Shown piece after piece: positions 24,742 to 33,498 of a DNA stretch of 64,000 nt. Position 1 is the first letter of the stretch, and each line of letters begins with the position of its first letter. This DNA comes from JASHPR01 sp963808705 (GTDB lineage: Bacteria; Actinomycetota; Actinomycetes; Streptosporangiales; Streptosporangiaceae): positions 124,001 through 188,000 of the forward strand of contig CAWEHB010000015.1 of assembly GCA_963808705.1 (NCBI GenBank), in the 5' to 3' direction. Position numbers and translations under genes: made by a program. The notes beneath the pieces are model-generated. The model was not told the origin of the DNA, did not search any database, and saw nothing but the letters and a program-made list of their open reading frames with translations.

Positions 24742-26192
24742 GGCCCCGCCGCCGGATCCAGCGACATCGGGCCCAGCGGCACCGGGCCCAGTGACATCGG
24801 GCCCAGCGGCACCGGGCCCAGCGGCACCGGGGCCAGTGACATCGGGCCCAGCGGCACCGCCCGGTCTGTGTGCCACGCGGTCAGCGCGGTCAGGCCCGCC
24901 GGGCTCCACTCGCCGGCGACCGTGACCGGGTGCCCGCCGGAGACGGCCAGCAGCGGCCACAGGAACTCCTGCCCGAGCAGCGGCAGCGCCGCGCCGGTCG
25001 GGTCGGCCAGATACCACCGGCCTCCGGCCGCGGCCGGCGTGCCGGCCAGCAGCGCCGGCCATTCGGTCAGCCACGGGTCCTGGGCCAGCGCGGCCGCCCA
25101 GTCGGCCAGCAGTTCGGCGGCCCCGCGGGCGGCGTCCGGGCGCGAGCACGCCGCCGGCGCGCCACGGCGTGCCCCGGTGATGGCGCGGAGCGGCGGCTGC
25201 CCCGGGTAGTAGTGCACGTCGGCACGGAATTCGGTGCCCGCGGTGAGCACGGCGTCCGGGTTCGGCCCGAAGTTCCCTCCGGCCGCGAACGACAGCAGCA
25301 GGGCGAACCGCCCGGTGTCCCGGCCGCGCAGCCAGATACGCCGCGCGGGGACAGGCGCATCCAGCAGGTCGCGGGCCGCGAGCACCTGCCACCGGTCGGT
25401 GACCGCGGGCGACGCGAGCACGTCCTCCCGGCTGGTGGTGTACCCGACCCGGGACCTGACGACGGCTCTCAGGTCAGGCGGCAGCGCGCCGAGCCGGCCG
25501 TGGGCCCGGGCCAGCAAGTGCAGTTGCGCGTACTCGTCGAGCAGCCGGGCCGGCCACCCGTCCCCGGACGCCGGAATCGCCGACAGCCTGCGCAGGACGC
25601 CGGCCAGGCCGGCCGCCTGCGCGTCAACCATCCGCGCCGCGATCGCCTCCGCGTGCCGGTACCCGCCCGCGGGCACGCCCGACAGGCCGGCCCGGACCTG
25701 GTCCCGCAGCCAGATCTGCAGCTCGGCCAGCCCGGCGGCGACCCGCCGCGCGCGCTGCTCCGACCGGCGGGCCGCGGCGGCGGCGTCCTTGCCGCCCGCG
25801 GCCGCGCCCGCGGTCCCGCGCTCCGCGGCGGCGGCCGCCCGGCGCGAGGCGGCGGCGTTGCGGGCGGCCTGCCAGGCCCGCGCGTAGTCGGACGGCTCGC
25901 CCTGCTCGGGCACGATGCCGCCGGCCCAGGTCAGCAGCAGCGCGAGCGCGTGCTTGCAGGGGAACTTCCGCGACGGGCAGGAACACTGGTACGACGGGCC
26001 GGCCAGGTCGGCGACCACCTGGTAGGGATCCTTCCCCGACCCGGCGCACAGCCCCCAGACCAGCTCGCCGGCCGCCCCGGCCCCGGTCCAGGACGACGGG
26101 CTGGCGAGCCCGGCCGCGGCGCGGCCCGAGGAAGCGTCCGGCGCCAGGGCCAGCACGCGGTCGGTACTCCATCGGCTTGACACGCCGGTCAC
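24738..26192 (-). CDS. SWIM zinc-finger protein
   Basis: A 484-residue protein and first gene of the five-gene operon. It has the SWIM zinc finger CSCPSRKFPCKH near residue 70 (CxC...CxH), a coiled or Ala-rich stretch to residue 150, then a larger helical domain. The tail carries a seven-unit pentapeptide repeat of the PLGPM/SLGPV type. SWIM domains usually bind nucleic acid or protein. The start is probably the GTG at 26192; a GTG three codons later is also possible. Confidence 0.8.
   Translation of the reverse strand: MTGVSSRWSTDRVLALAPDASSGRAAAGLASPSSWTGAGAAGELVWGLCAGSGKDPYQVVADLAGPSYQCSCPSRKFPCKHALALLLTWAGGIVPEQGEPSDYARAWQAARNAAASRRAAAAAERGTAGAAAGGKDAAAAARRSEQRARRVAAGLAELQIWLRDQVRAGLSGVPAGGYRHAEAIAARMVDAQAAGLAGVLRRLSAIPASGDGWPARLLDEYAQLHLLARAHGRLGALPPDLRAVVRSRVGYTTSREDVLASPAVTDRWQVLAARDLLDAPVPARRIWLRGRDTGRFALLLSFAAGGNFGPNPDAVLTAGTEFRADVHYYPGQPPLRAITGARRGAPAACSRPDAARGAAELLADWAAALAQDPWLTEWPALLAGTPAAAGGRWYLADPTGAALPLLGQEFLWPLLAVSGGHPVTVAGEWSPAGLTALTAWHTDRAVPLGPMSLAPVPLGPVPLGPMSLGPVPLGPMSLDPAAGP
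24750..24854 (-). repeat. 15-bp in-frame tandem repeat in the SWIM gene
   Basis: About seven units of a 15-bp sequence related to CGGCACCGGGCCCAG encode alternating PLGPV, PLGPM and SLGPV pentapeptides at the protein C-terminus. Confidence 0.85.
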
Positions 26193-26480
26193 GCTACCGA
26201 GCCCCACCGACAAACCAGGTCCCTGCAGCAAACTCGAACTAACATTGCATCGCCGCAATCCGGGCCGGGCGAGGCGGCCGGGCGCCGCACCGTGCCCGGG
26301 CGCGGGACCGCCGGGCGGACCGGCCGGGAGACACCACGCCGACCCCGGGGCTGAGCGTTACGTATCTTGCTGGGCACTCTCGCCGGGCGGCTCGTTCGTG
26401 GCAACCCGTTTGGCTCGTTATGCTGTGCGGGCAAAATCTTCGCCAGGCGGCCGGAAAGCGCCGGAAGGATCGGTTTCGTT
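26193..26480. other. Intergenic region between SWIM operon and ndk-like gene
   Basis: A 288-bp divergent region that must hold the promoters of the SWIM operon and the Ndk-like gene. The last 120 bases (from CGTTACGTATC) are AT-richer than their surroundings, but I find no convincing -35/-10 pair and no small gene. Confidence 0.5.
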
Positions 26481-26984
26481 ATGGGTGACGTCACGGGGAT
26501 CGAGCGGACCCTGGTCCTGCTCAAGCCCGATGCTGTATCTCGGGGCCTCGTGGGGCGCATACTGGCACGCTTCGAGGACGCGCTGCTGAAGATCGTCGCC
26601 AGCAAGATGGTCTGGATGGACGCGGACCTCAACCGGCAGCACTACTTCGACCTCGAGGACCGTTTCGGGCCCGAGGTCTACAACGCGGTGGCGACGTTCA
26701 TGCAGACCGGCCCGGTGTTCGCGTTCGTGCTCGAAGGCGTGGAGGCGGTCGCCATCGTGCGCAAGCTGGTCGGCGCGACCTACCCGGACCAGGCGGCGCC
26801 GGGCACGATCCGCGGTAACTTCGCGCACCAGAGCAAGGCGTACGCCAACGCCAACGGGCTCCCGGTCGCCAACCTGGTGCACGCGTCGGCCAGCCCCGCC
26901 GAGGCCAAGCGCGAGATCGACGTCTGGTTCGCCGAGGGCGACATATTCGAGTACCAGACCCTCGCGGAAAAGTACGTCTCGTAA
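26481..26984 (+). CDS. Nucleoside diphosphate kinase-like protein
   Basis: A 167-residue protein of the Ndk family: ERTLVLLKPDAVSRGLVGRI at the start, ATYPDQAAPGTIRGNF, and the catalytic-histidine region NLVHASASPAEAKREIDVWF. It is about 30 residues longer than ordinary bacterial Ndk because of an insert between the GTIRG strand and the catalytic His, and a longer C-terminus. The catalytic His is kept, so phosphate transfer between nucleotides is likely. ATG at 26481 chosen with GGAAGGA upstream. Confidence 0.8.
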   Translation: MGDVTGIERTLVLLKPDAVSRGLVGRILARFEDALLKIVASKMVWMDADLNRQHYFDLEDRFGPEVYNAVATFMQTGPVFAFVLEGVEAVAIVRKLVGATYPDQAAPGTIRGNFAHQSKAYANANGLPVANLVHASASPAEAKREIDVWFAEGDIFEYQTLAEKYVS

Positions 26985-27002
26985 CGGACCCGGTCCGGTC
27001 AA

Positions 27003-27026
27003 CTTTGCGGCCGTGCCGCCGCAAAG
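27003..27026 (+). terminator. Hairpin terminator after the ndk-like gene
   Basis: CTTTGCGGC and its exact complement GCCGCAAAG flank a 6-base loop, 18 bases after the stop codon. Short but perfect stem, no U-tract. Confidence 0.55.
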
Positions 27027-27187
27027 CCGCAACCTGCCGATCTGGTGACGTTATGCTTCCTCGGGGGCCTAGCGAAGGTGAGCCAGGGACAACAACGAGC
27101 CGCGGTACCGCAGGCGAGGCGCGGTCGGTCGGACCGCTTCTGGTTCAATGGCCCCGGACGATGATCCCGAGATGATGAAGGGCATCC

Positions 27188-28537
27188 ATGCCACCGCGCA
27201 TCACCGTTCTCGGCACCGGCTACCTGGGTGCGACGCATGCCGTGTGCCTGGCCGAACTCGGCTTCCAGGTCCTCGGCGTGGACACGAATGAGGCCCAGGT
27301 CGACGCGCTGGCCGCGGGCCGCCTGCCGTTCCACGAGCCTGACCTTGAGGACCTGCTGCGCAGCGGCCTGCGCTCGGGCCGGCTGCGCTTCACGACCAGC
27401 TACGGCGAGGCCGCGTCGTTCGGGGACGTGCACTTCATCTGCGTGGGCACCCCGCAGCGGGCGGACTCCGACGCCGCCGACCTGACCCACCTGCTGGCCT
27501 GCGCCGAGGCGCTGGCGCCGCTGCTGCGCCGGCCCTGCCTGGTCGTCGGGAAGTCCACCGTCCCGGTCGGCACCAGCGAGATCCTGTCCGAGCGCCTGGC
27601 ACGGCTCTCCCCCGCCGGGCCAGCCGCCGAGCTGGCGTGGAATCCCGAGTTCCTGCGCGAGGGGCACGCGGTCGCCGACACCATGCGGCCGGACCGGATC
27701 GTGGTCGGGGTCCGCTCGGCCCGGGCCGAGGCCATCCTGCGGGAGGTGTACGCCGGGCCGGTGGCGGCCGGGGTGCCATTCCTGGTCACCGGCTTGCCCA
27801 CCGCCGAGCTGGTCAAGGTCGCCGCCAACGCGTTCCTGGCCACCAAGGTCTCGTTCATCAACGCCATCGCCGAGGTCTGCGAGGCCGTCGGGGCCGACAT
27901 CGTTCCGCTGGCCCGGGCGCTGAGCCACGACGAGCGGATCGGCGGGCGCTTCCTGGTCCCCGGCCTGGGGTTCGGCGGCGGGTGCCTGCCCAAGGACATC
28001 CGGGCGTTCGGGGCGGCCACCAGGGAACTCGGGGTCGGCTCGGTGAGCGCCCTGCTGGGCGAGGTGGACGCGATCAACCTGCGGCGCCGGGCCCGCATGG
28101 TGGACCTGGCCCTCGAGCTGGCCGGCGGGTCCCTGGAGGGCCGTGCCGTGGGCGTGCTCGGCTGCTCGTTCAAGCCCAACTCCGACGACATCAGGGACTC
28201 CCCGGCCCTGGACGTGGCCGGCACCGTGCACGGCCTCGGCGCGCGGGTCACGGTCTACGACCCGGCAGCCATGGACAAGGCCCGGCAGGTCCATCCCGAG
28301 CTGGACTACGCCGACTCGATGCTCGCCGCGGCCGCCGATGCCGACGTGCTGCTGCTGCTCACCGAGTGGCGCGAGTTCGCGGAGGCAGATCCCGACGTGC
28401 TCGGCAAGGCGGTGGCGCAGCGCAACATCGCCGACGGGCGCAGCATCCTCCACGCCGACCGCTGGCGCGCCGCCGGCTGGCGCTACCGCGCGCTCGGCCG
28501 CCCGGAGAGCGCCGACAGCATCTCCTTCGCCACCTGA
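27188..28537 (+). CDS. UDP-glucose/nucleotide-sugar dehydrogenase
   Basis: A 449-residue NAD-dependent enzyme of the UDP-glucose 6-dehydrogenase family. It has GTGYLGATHAVCLAELG (Rossmann), AWNPEFLREGHAV, the catalytic cysteine in GFGGGCLPKDIRAF, and the C-terminal binding domain with GCSFKPNSDDIRDSPALDV. It should oxidise UDP-glucose (or a similar nucleotide sugar) to the uronic acid for cell-wall or exopolysaccharide synthesis. No polysaccharide cluster surrounds it. Confidence 0.9.
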   Translation: MPPRITVLGTGYLGATHAVCLAELGFQVLGVDTNEAQVDALAAGRLPFHEPDLEDLLRSGLRSGRLRFTTSYGEAASFGDVHFICVGTPQRADSDAADLTHLLACAEALAPLLRRPCLVVGKSTVPVGTSEILSERLARLSPAGPAAELAWNPEFLREGHAVADTMRPDRIVVGVRSARAEAILREVYAGPVAAGVPFLVTGLPTAELVKVAANAFLATKVSFINAIAEVCEAVGADIVPLARALSHDERIGGRFLVPGLGFGGGCLPKDIRAFGAATRELGVGSVSALLGEVDAINLRRRARMVDLALELAGGSLEGRAVGVLGCSFKPNSDDIRDSPALDVAGTVHGLGARVTVYDPAAMDKARQVHPELDYADSMLAAAADADVLLLLTEWREFAEADPDVLGKAVAQRNIADGRSILHADRWRAAGWRYRALGRPESADSISFAT

Positions 28538-28620
28538 CCCGACCTGACCCGACCTGACCCGACCTGACCCGACCTGACCCGACCTGACCCGACCTGACCC
28601 GACCTGACTGACCTGACTGA
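28533..28620 (+). repeat. 10-bp tandem repeat at the stop codon
   Basis: About seven copies of GACCTGACCC begin at the UDP-glucose dehydrogenase stop codon and decay into GACCTGACTG units. Every repeat brings extra TGA triplets in the frame region. Function not evident; slippage expansion is the simplest cause. Confidence 0.85.
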
Positions 28621-28770
28621 CCTGGCCCGGCCCGGCCCGGCGGACGGTCGCCCGCGCGGGTGCCCAGTCGGCTTATTCATCCTGTGTTCAGCGCGACTTA
28701 CCGCGTGTCGTCGCAGGCCAGACGTTCGCCTCGTGAGATTCTGCGAACGGCCGTGCGACGGAGGCGAAGC

Positions 28771-30291
28771 ATGGGCAAGCCGAACCGCCTTGGACGCCAC
28801 GCGAAGCCGAGGCAGCGGAAGAGGGATCGCCGGCGCGAGCCGGACCTGGTCATCACGCGCGACGCGCCTGGCCTGGCCGCCAGGGCGCAGGCCCCGGCGG
28901 GCGCGAGACCGCAGGCCCCGGCGGGCGCGAGACCGCAAGCCCCCGAGGGCGCGAGACCGCAAGCCCCCGAGGGCGCGAGACCGCAGGCCCCCGAGGGCGC
29001 GAGACCGCAGGCCCCCGAGGGGGCGAGACCGCAGGCCGACGATCCGGGCGACTGCGCGCTGTCCGCGGCAGCACGTGCCGAGCAACTGGTGTCGGATGCG
29101 CTGCAGGCCCGCCTCGACGGGCAGCATGACGCGTTCATCCGGTGCGCCGCGCAGCTTGCCGAACGACCCGGCGAGCCCGGCTGGCAGCGGGCCGTCGAGC
29201 AGGAACTGCTCGACGGCCTGCTGCGCGCCGTCACCAGCGGGTGGCGCCAGGGCTGGCAGCCCGCCGAGGTGGTACGGGAGATCGGCCGGCAGTTCGGCGC
29301 CCGGCACGCCCGCATGGCGACCGACGCGGCCGCCATGGAGATGTGCAACTACGCCCGCGCGGCCGTCGATGAGCGGTGGCAGGCCCAGCTGGTGGCGCTG
29401 GGCGCGACCGCCTGGTGGGACTCGGATGACGGCTACCTGGAGCAGTGGCGCCTGCGGGAACAGCTCGGCGCGGAGGCGGCGGTCACCTGCACCCTCGAGG
29501 TGCTGTACGGGTTCGCCACGCTACCCAGGCTCGGCCGGCTCTGCCCGCTGCCCGGCACCGCACGGCCCGGCGCCCCGGCGGCAGGACGCGCCCCGGCCCG
29601 GGCGGCAGGTCAGCGAGCGCTCGGCCGGGTCCGGGCCCTGCTGGCCAAGGCCGAGTCGACCGAGTTCCCCGAAGAGGCCGAGGCGCTGACCGCCAGGGCG
29701 CAAGAGCTGATGACCCGGCACACCATCAACGAGGCGCTGCTGGCGGCGGAGACAGGGGCGGCCGGGACGGGACCGGCCGGCCAGGCCGGGGCGTCCGGCC
29801 GGAGGCTGTTCGTCGACAGCCCTTACGAGCTGGCCAAGACGGACCTGCTGGACGTGGTGGCCGCGGTGAACCGGTGCCGCGCCGTGCGGCACCAGAACCT
29901 GGGCCTGAGCACGGTACTCGGCTTCCCCGGCGACCTGGACGCGGTAGAGATGCTCTTCGCCTCGCTGCTCGTCCAGGCCACCGCGGCGATGGTCCGGGCG
30001 GGCCCGCACCGCGACGACGCCGGGCCGCCGGGCACCCGCTCGTTCCGGCAGTCCTTCCTGGCCTCGTACGCCCAGCGCGTCGGCGAGCGGCTGGCCGAGG
30101 CGGCCGGGGCCGCGCAGCGCCAGGCGGTGGCGGACGCGCCAGACTCCGGCGTGCTGCCCGTGCTGGCCGCCCGGCACCGCGTGGTCGACGAGGCGGTCCG
30201 GAAGATGTTCCCCGACCTGGCCTGCCATGAGCCGGGCCCGGCACCTGACCCCGAGGACTGGCTCCCCGTCCGGACGCCCGCCTACGCCTGA
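28771..30291 (+). CDS. DUF2786-domain protein with Pro/Ala-rich repeats
   Basis: A 506-residue protein. After a very basic N-terminus (MGKPNRLGRHAKPRQRKR) comes a tandem repeat linker, a helical region, and a DUF2786-type segment near residue 270 (RVRALLAKAESTEFPEEAEA, LMTRHTI). DUF2786 proteins are found in phages and actinobacteria; the family has a suspected nucleic-acid or peptidase-linked role but none is proven. The ATG at 28771 follows GGAGG; the frame to 28660 is not supported. Confidence 0.75.
   Translation: MGKPNRLGRHAKPRQRKRDRRREPDLVITRDAPGLAARAQAPAGARPQAPAGARPQAPEGARPQAPEGARPQAPEGARPQAPEGARPQADDPGDCALSAAARAEQLVSDALQARLDGQHDAFIRCAAQLAERPGEPGWQRAVEQELLDGLLRAVTSGWRQGWQPAEVVREIGRQFGARHARMATDAAAMEMCNYARAAVDERWQAQLVALGATAWWDSDDGYLEQWRLREQLGAEAAVTCTLEVLYGFATLPRLGRLCPLPGTARPGAPAAGRAPARAAGQRALGRVRALLAKAESTEFPEEAEALTARAQELMTRHTINEALLAAETGAAGTGPAGQAGASGRRLFVDSPYELAKTDLLDVVAAVNRCRAVRHQNLGLSTVLGFPGDLDAVEMLFASLLVQATAAMVRAGPHRDDAGPPGTRSFRQSFLASYAQRVGERLAEAAGAAQRQAVADAPDSGVLPVLAARHRVVDEAVRKMFPDLACHEPGPAPDPEDWLPVRTPAYA
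28887..29030 (+). repeat. 24-bp in-frame tandem repeat in the DUF2786 gene
   Basis: Six units of about 24 bp encode the octapeptide QAPEGARP or QAPAGARP. The period is a multiple of three, so the reading frame is kept. Confidence 0.9.
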
Positions 30292-30329
30292 CCGCGCGGC
30301 TTGCGATGTGCCCGGCCGGCCTTCAGTTT

Positions 30330-30382
30330 CATGATCGCGGTGCATGAGGTGCGCTATTCGCGTGCCATGCACCACGATCATG
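30330..30382. repeat. Dispersed 53-bp hairpin element, copy 1
   Basis: CATGATCGCGGTGCATG and its near-complement CATGCACCACGATCATG (17-bp stem, one mismatch) flank a 19-base loop AGGTGCGCTATTCGCGTGC. A second copy with the same stem and a nearly identical loop is at 57605-57657. It lies between the DUF2786 and P1-peptidase genes. Confidence 0.85.
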
Positions 30383-30469
30383 GAACACGCCTCGCGTGAC
30401 GGGAGAGCTGGCCTCGCGCGGCGGGGAGAATGGGTCCCGCACCCAGGCGAAAGAGGAGGGCGTGAGGCC

Positions 30470-31618
30470 ATGTCAGCGTCAGACCAGGGAACCGCCGGGC
30501 TGCCCGGCCCGCACGCCGCGACCCCGTCGGGTCGGCCGCGGGCCAGGTCGCTGGGCATACCGTTCGCCGGCAGGCCGGGCCGGTGGAACGCGATCACCGA
30601 CGTGCCCGGGGTCGAGGTCGGCTACACGACGCTGATCCGCGGCACGTCGGTCCGCACCGGGGTGACCGCCATCTTCCCCCGCGGCGCGGCGGCCGCCGAT
30701 GACCCGGTGACGGCGGGCTTGCACTCCCAGAACGGGAACGGGGAGATGACCGGCGTGTCCTGGATCCAGGAGTCCGGCACGTTCGCGGGGCCGGTGGCCA
30801 TCACCAACACGCACGCCGTCGGGATCGCGCACGCGGCCATCGTGGCCTGGGCGGTCCGGCACCACCCCAGGCTCGTCGACGCCTGGCTGCTGCCGGTGGT
30901 GGCGGAGACCTGGGACGGGTACCTCAACGACATCAACTCCCCCCACGTCACCGAGCAGGCGTGCCTGGACGCGCTGCAGTCCGCGGCGCCGGGGCCGGTC
31001 GACGAGGGCAGCGTCGGCGGCGGGACCGGCATGAACTGCTACCAGTTCAAGGGCGGCTCAGGCACCGCCTCCCGGCTGGTGAGCCATGCCGGGACGACCT
31101 ACGCCGTGGGCGTATTCGTTCAGGCCAATTTCGGCGTGCGGGAGGAACTGACCCTGGCCGGCCTGCCGCTCGGCGAATTGCTGGCCGACGACAACCCGAT
31201 GGGCGACCCCAGCGGCGCGGGCTCGGTCATCGCGATCGTCGGCACCGACGCGCCGCTGCTCCCGCATCAAACCGCGGCGCTCGCCCGGCGGGTGACGCTC
31301 GGCCTGGCCCGCACCGGCACCATCGGCTCGCACTTCTCCGGCGACCTGTTCCTGGCCTTCTCCACCGGCAACCCGGGCGCGATCACCCCCGGCCCCATGG
31401 CGTGGCACGGCGCGGCGGAAGGGTACGACCGGCTGCGGTTCATCCCGTGGGGCCACATCAACCCCTTCTACGCGGCCGTCGTGCAGTCCACCGAGGAGGC
31501 GGTGGCCAACGCGCTCGTCGCCAACGAGGACATGACCGGCCGCGACGGCCACCGCAGTCCCGCCCTGCCGCGCGACCGGGTCGCCGGGCTGTTCCGGGCG
31601 CGCCGCCCGCCCGGGTAG
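30470..31618 (+). CDS. P1-family (DmpA/BapA-like) aminopeptidase
   Basis: A 382-residue N-terminal-nucleophile hydrolase of MEROPS family P1. It has the family start ITDVPGVEVGYTTL, NITNTHAVG-like VAITNTHAVG, and the self-cleavage region GGGTGMNCYQFKGG followed by SGTASR. These enzymes are made as precursors and cleave themselves before the nucleophile, then release N-terminal D- or beta-amino acids from small peptides. The ATG at 30470 is used; a GAGGAGGG lies about 10-17 bases upstream. No signal peptide. Confidence 0.85.
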   Translation: MSASDQGTAGLPGPHAATPSGRPRARSLGIPFAGRPGRWNAITDVPGVEVGYTTLIRGTSVRTGVTAIFPRGAAAADDPVTAGLHSQNGNGEMTGVSWIQESGTFAGPVAITNTHAVGIAHAAIVAWAVRHHPRLVDAWLLPVVAETWDGYLNDINSPHVTEQACLDALQSAAPGPVDEGSVGGGTGMNCYQFKGGSGTASRLVSHAGTTYAVGVFVQANFGVREELTLAGLPLGELLADDNPMGDPSGAGSVIAIVGTDAPLLPHQTAALARRVTLGLARTGTIGSHFSGDLFLAFSTGNPGAITPGPMAWHGAAEGYDRLRFIPWGHINPFYAAVVQSTEEAVANALVANEDMTGRDGHRSPALPRDRVAGLFRARRPPG

Positions 31619-31630
31619 CGCGGCCGGCGG

Positions 31631-33109
31631 TCACCGGTCCAGCAGCGCGGCGTCCTTCCCGCCTTCCTCGCCGAGGATGGAGCCGATACGGCCGACGGCG
31701 TCCGGGCGCCTGGCGCGCAGCCAGAGCAGCACGCCGATGCCGATAGCCAGCCAGACGATGGCCAGGTACGGGGTCCACTTGAGGATGCCGGGCGGGGTCG
31801 GGTGCACCGAGCCGTACAGGGCCGCGGCGAAGACGACAGCGCCGATCACCGGCACCAGCACGTGCACGAGCGGGTTCCAGCGGCGGGTGTCCCTGGTCCG
31901 GCGGAAGAACACGATGCCGCCGATGCAGATCATGATGTAGACAACGATGATCAGCAGCGTGCCCAGGGTGGCCCAGAAGTAGTAGTTGCTGAACGGATTG
32001 CCGAAGGCGGGGTCGGAGAACGGGTAGCCCACCAGCAGGGCCATGACGATGGCGATCGCGACCACCGCGAGCGTCGCGCTGACCGGCGTCTTGAACCGCG
32101 GGTGGGTACGGGCGAACCGCCTGGGCAACACGCCCTCGCGGCCCATGGCGAACAGCGTCCGCGAGGCCGCCGTCGCGCACGCGACGCACACGATGAACGC
32201 CGCGGCCAGGCCGCCGATCTCCACCAGCGTGCCCACCCAGGGCGTGACGAACTCGTTGGCGATCGTCTGCAGCGCAACCGGGTCGGCGCCCCACTTGGCG
32301 CCGTTGTTGACCCCGAAGCCGATGGCCATCGCGTACGTGGTCCACAGGTAGAAGACGACGACGAACCCCGTGGCCGCAATGATCGCGATCGGGATGTTAC
32401 GCCGCGGCTTCGCGGTCTCCTCGCCGAAGTCGGCGGCCGTCTCGAAGCCGATGTAAGAGGTGACGCCCAGGATGATGCCGTAGAAGACGCCGTTGAAGCC
32501 GCCGCTGAGGGTGTGCCCGAAGCTGAAGGCGGACAGCGCCTGGCCGTCAACGCCGCCCTTGGCCGTGGTGAACAGGTCGACGATCACGATGACGGCCACG
32601 GTCACGATGCCCACGACCAGCTGGGTGCGGGTGGTGACCTTGATCCTCACGATCGACAGCACCAGGAGCAGCGCCATCCCGAGGAAGAAGAACAGGATCC
32701 ACCAGTCGGGGTTCAGGCCGAGCAGGTTCGCGGACAGGTAGCCGACGCCGGACATCGTCATCGGCACGAAGCAGATCATGCCGGCGAAGTAGAGCCAGCC
32801 GGCCATGAAGCCGCTCTCCTTGCCCAGGCTGCGGCTGGCGTAGGTGTACGCGTAGCCCGCCGTTGCCATCCGCCGGGTGAAGCCGATCACGACGAACGCG
32901 AGGGCCAGGCAGGCGATGCCGCCGAGCAGGAACGCGAGCGGGGTGGAGCCGCCGGCGACGATCGCCACGCCGGACACGTTCAGCAGCATCGCCATCCCCG
33001 GTGCGATCACCGACACCGAGATCGCGATGGCATCCCAGACCCTGAGCGAGCCGTGCGCCAGCTGGTCCTGGCCGGTCGTGACCAGCAGGCTGCGGTCGAC
33101 TTCTGCCAT
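31631..33109 (-). CDS. APC-family amino acid/amine permease
   Basis: A 492-residue membrane transporter with about twelve helices. The first helix pair (WDAIAISVSVIAPGMAML) and the conserved SYIGFETAADFGEE and ASRTLFAMGREGVLP segments mark the amino acid-polyamine-organocation family. It probably imports the substrate processed by the ligase, aminotransferase and amidotransferase encoded next to it. It is last in a minus-strand set behind the ligase and Dabb genes. Confidence 0.85.
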   Translation of the reverse strand: MAEVDRSLLVTTGQDQLAHGSLRVWDAIAISVSVIAPGMAMLLNVSGVAIVAGGSTPLAFLLGGIACLALAFVVIGFTRRMATAGYAYTYASRSLGKESGFMAGWLYFAGMICFVPMTMSGVGYLSANLLGLNPDWWILFFFLGMALLLVLSIVRIKVTTRTQLVVGIVTVAVIVIVDLFTTAKGGVDGQALSAFSFGHTLSGGFNGVFYGIILGVTSYIGFETAADFGEETAKPRRNIPIAIIAATGFVVVFYLWTTYAMAIGFGVNNGAKWGADPVALQTIANEFVTPWVGTLVEIGGLAAAFIVCVACATAASRTLFAMGREGVLPRRFARTHPRFKTPVSATLAVVAIAIVMALLVGYPFSDPAFGNPFSNYYFWATLGTLLIIVVYIMICIGGIVFFRRTRDTRRWNPLVHVLVPVIGAVVFAAALYGSVHPTPPGILKWTPYLAIVWLAIGIGVLLWLRARRPDAVGRIGSILGEEGGKDAALLDR

Positions 33110-33127
33110 GGTGGTCCCTCCTTTACT

Positions 33128-33472
33128 TCACTTCCTGGCCGCCGCGGCCGGTTCGGCCATGAGAACGGTGCCCTCGTCCAGGTAGTAGTCGAAGGCGAGC
33201 GGGGTACAGCCGCGCTCTATGATCCAATCCCGGAACGCGACGTGCACCGGATGATCCTGGTACTGGCGGAGCGTCTCGGTGTCCGGGAATTCGGTGTAGA
33301 GCAGGTAGCCGTAGCCGCGGTTGCGCTCTCCGGTGAGGTCGGTGCCGAACCGGCACCTGGTCATCAGCCCGATCTCGCCCGGCCAGCTCGCCACCATCGC
33401 TCGCATGGTGGCCGCCTCCTGCTCGGTGAGCGGTCGCGGGAAGCTGAACAGGACGATGTGCTGCAGGGTCAC
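33128..33472 (-). CDS. Dabb-domain (stress-responsive A/B barrel) protein
   Basis: A 114-residue protein with the Dabb pattern LQHIVLFSF, GTDLTGERNRGYGYLLYTEF and YQDHPVHVAFRDWI. Dimeric ferredoxin-like barrels of this type are small enzymes or cofactor binders. It lies between the permease and the ligase, so it probably serves their pathway. GTG start. Confidence 0.85.
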   Translation of the reverse strand: MTLQHIVLFSFPRPLTEQEAATMRAMVASWPGEIGLMTRCRFGTDLTGERNRGYGYLLYTEFPDTETLRQYQDHPVHVAFRDWIIERGCTPLAFDYYLDEGTVLMAEPAAAARK

Positions 33473-33498
33473 CGTGGGCTCCGTAGATGTGGGCTCCG

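Noticed and set aside
23173..25392. 739-codon frame including the DUF5691 gene
   Set aside because: The first part is a shadow of the SWIM gene; the ATG at 24741 overlaps the SWIM stop by four bases, as at the other junctions.
28660..28770. Upstream start of the DUF2786 gene
   Set aside because: The ATG at 28771 has GGAGG in place, while the extension has no ribosome site and is basic low-complexity sequence.
30330..30382. Ordinary intrinsic terminator
   Set aside because: The same stem and loop occur at 57605 and the loop itself is conserved; this is better explained as a dispersed element.
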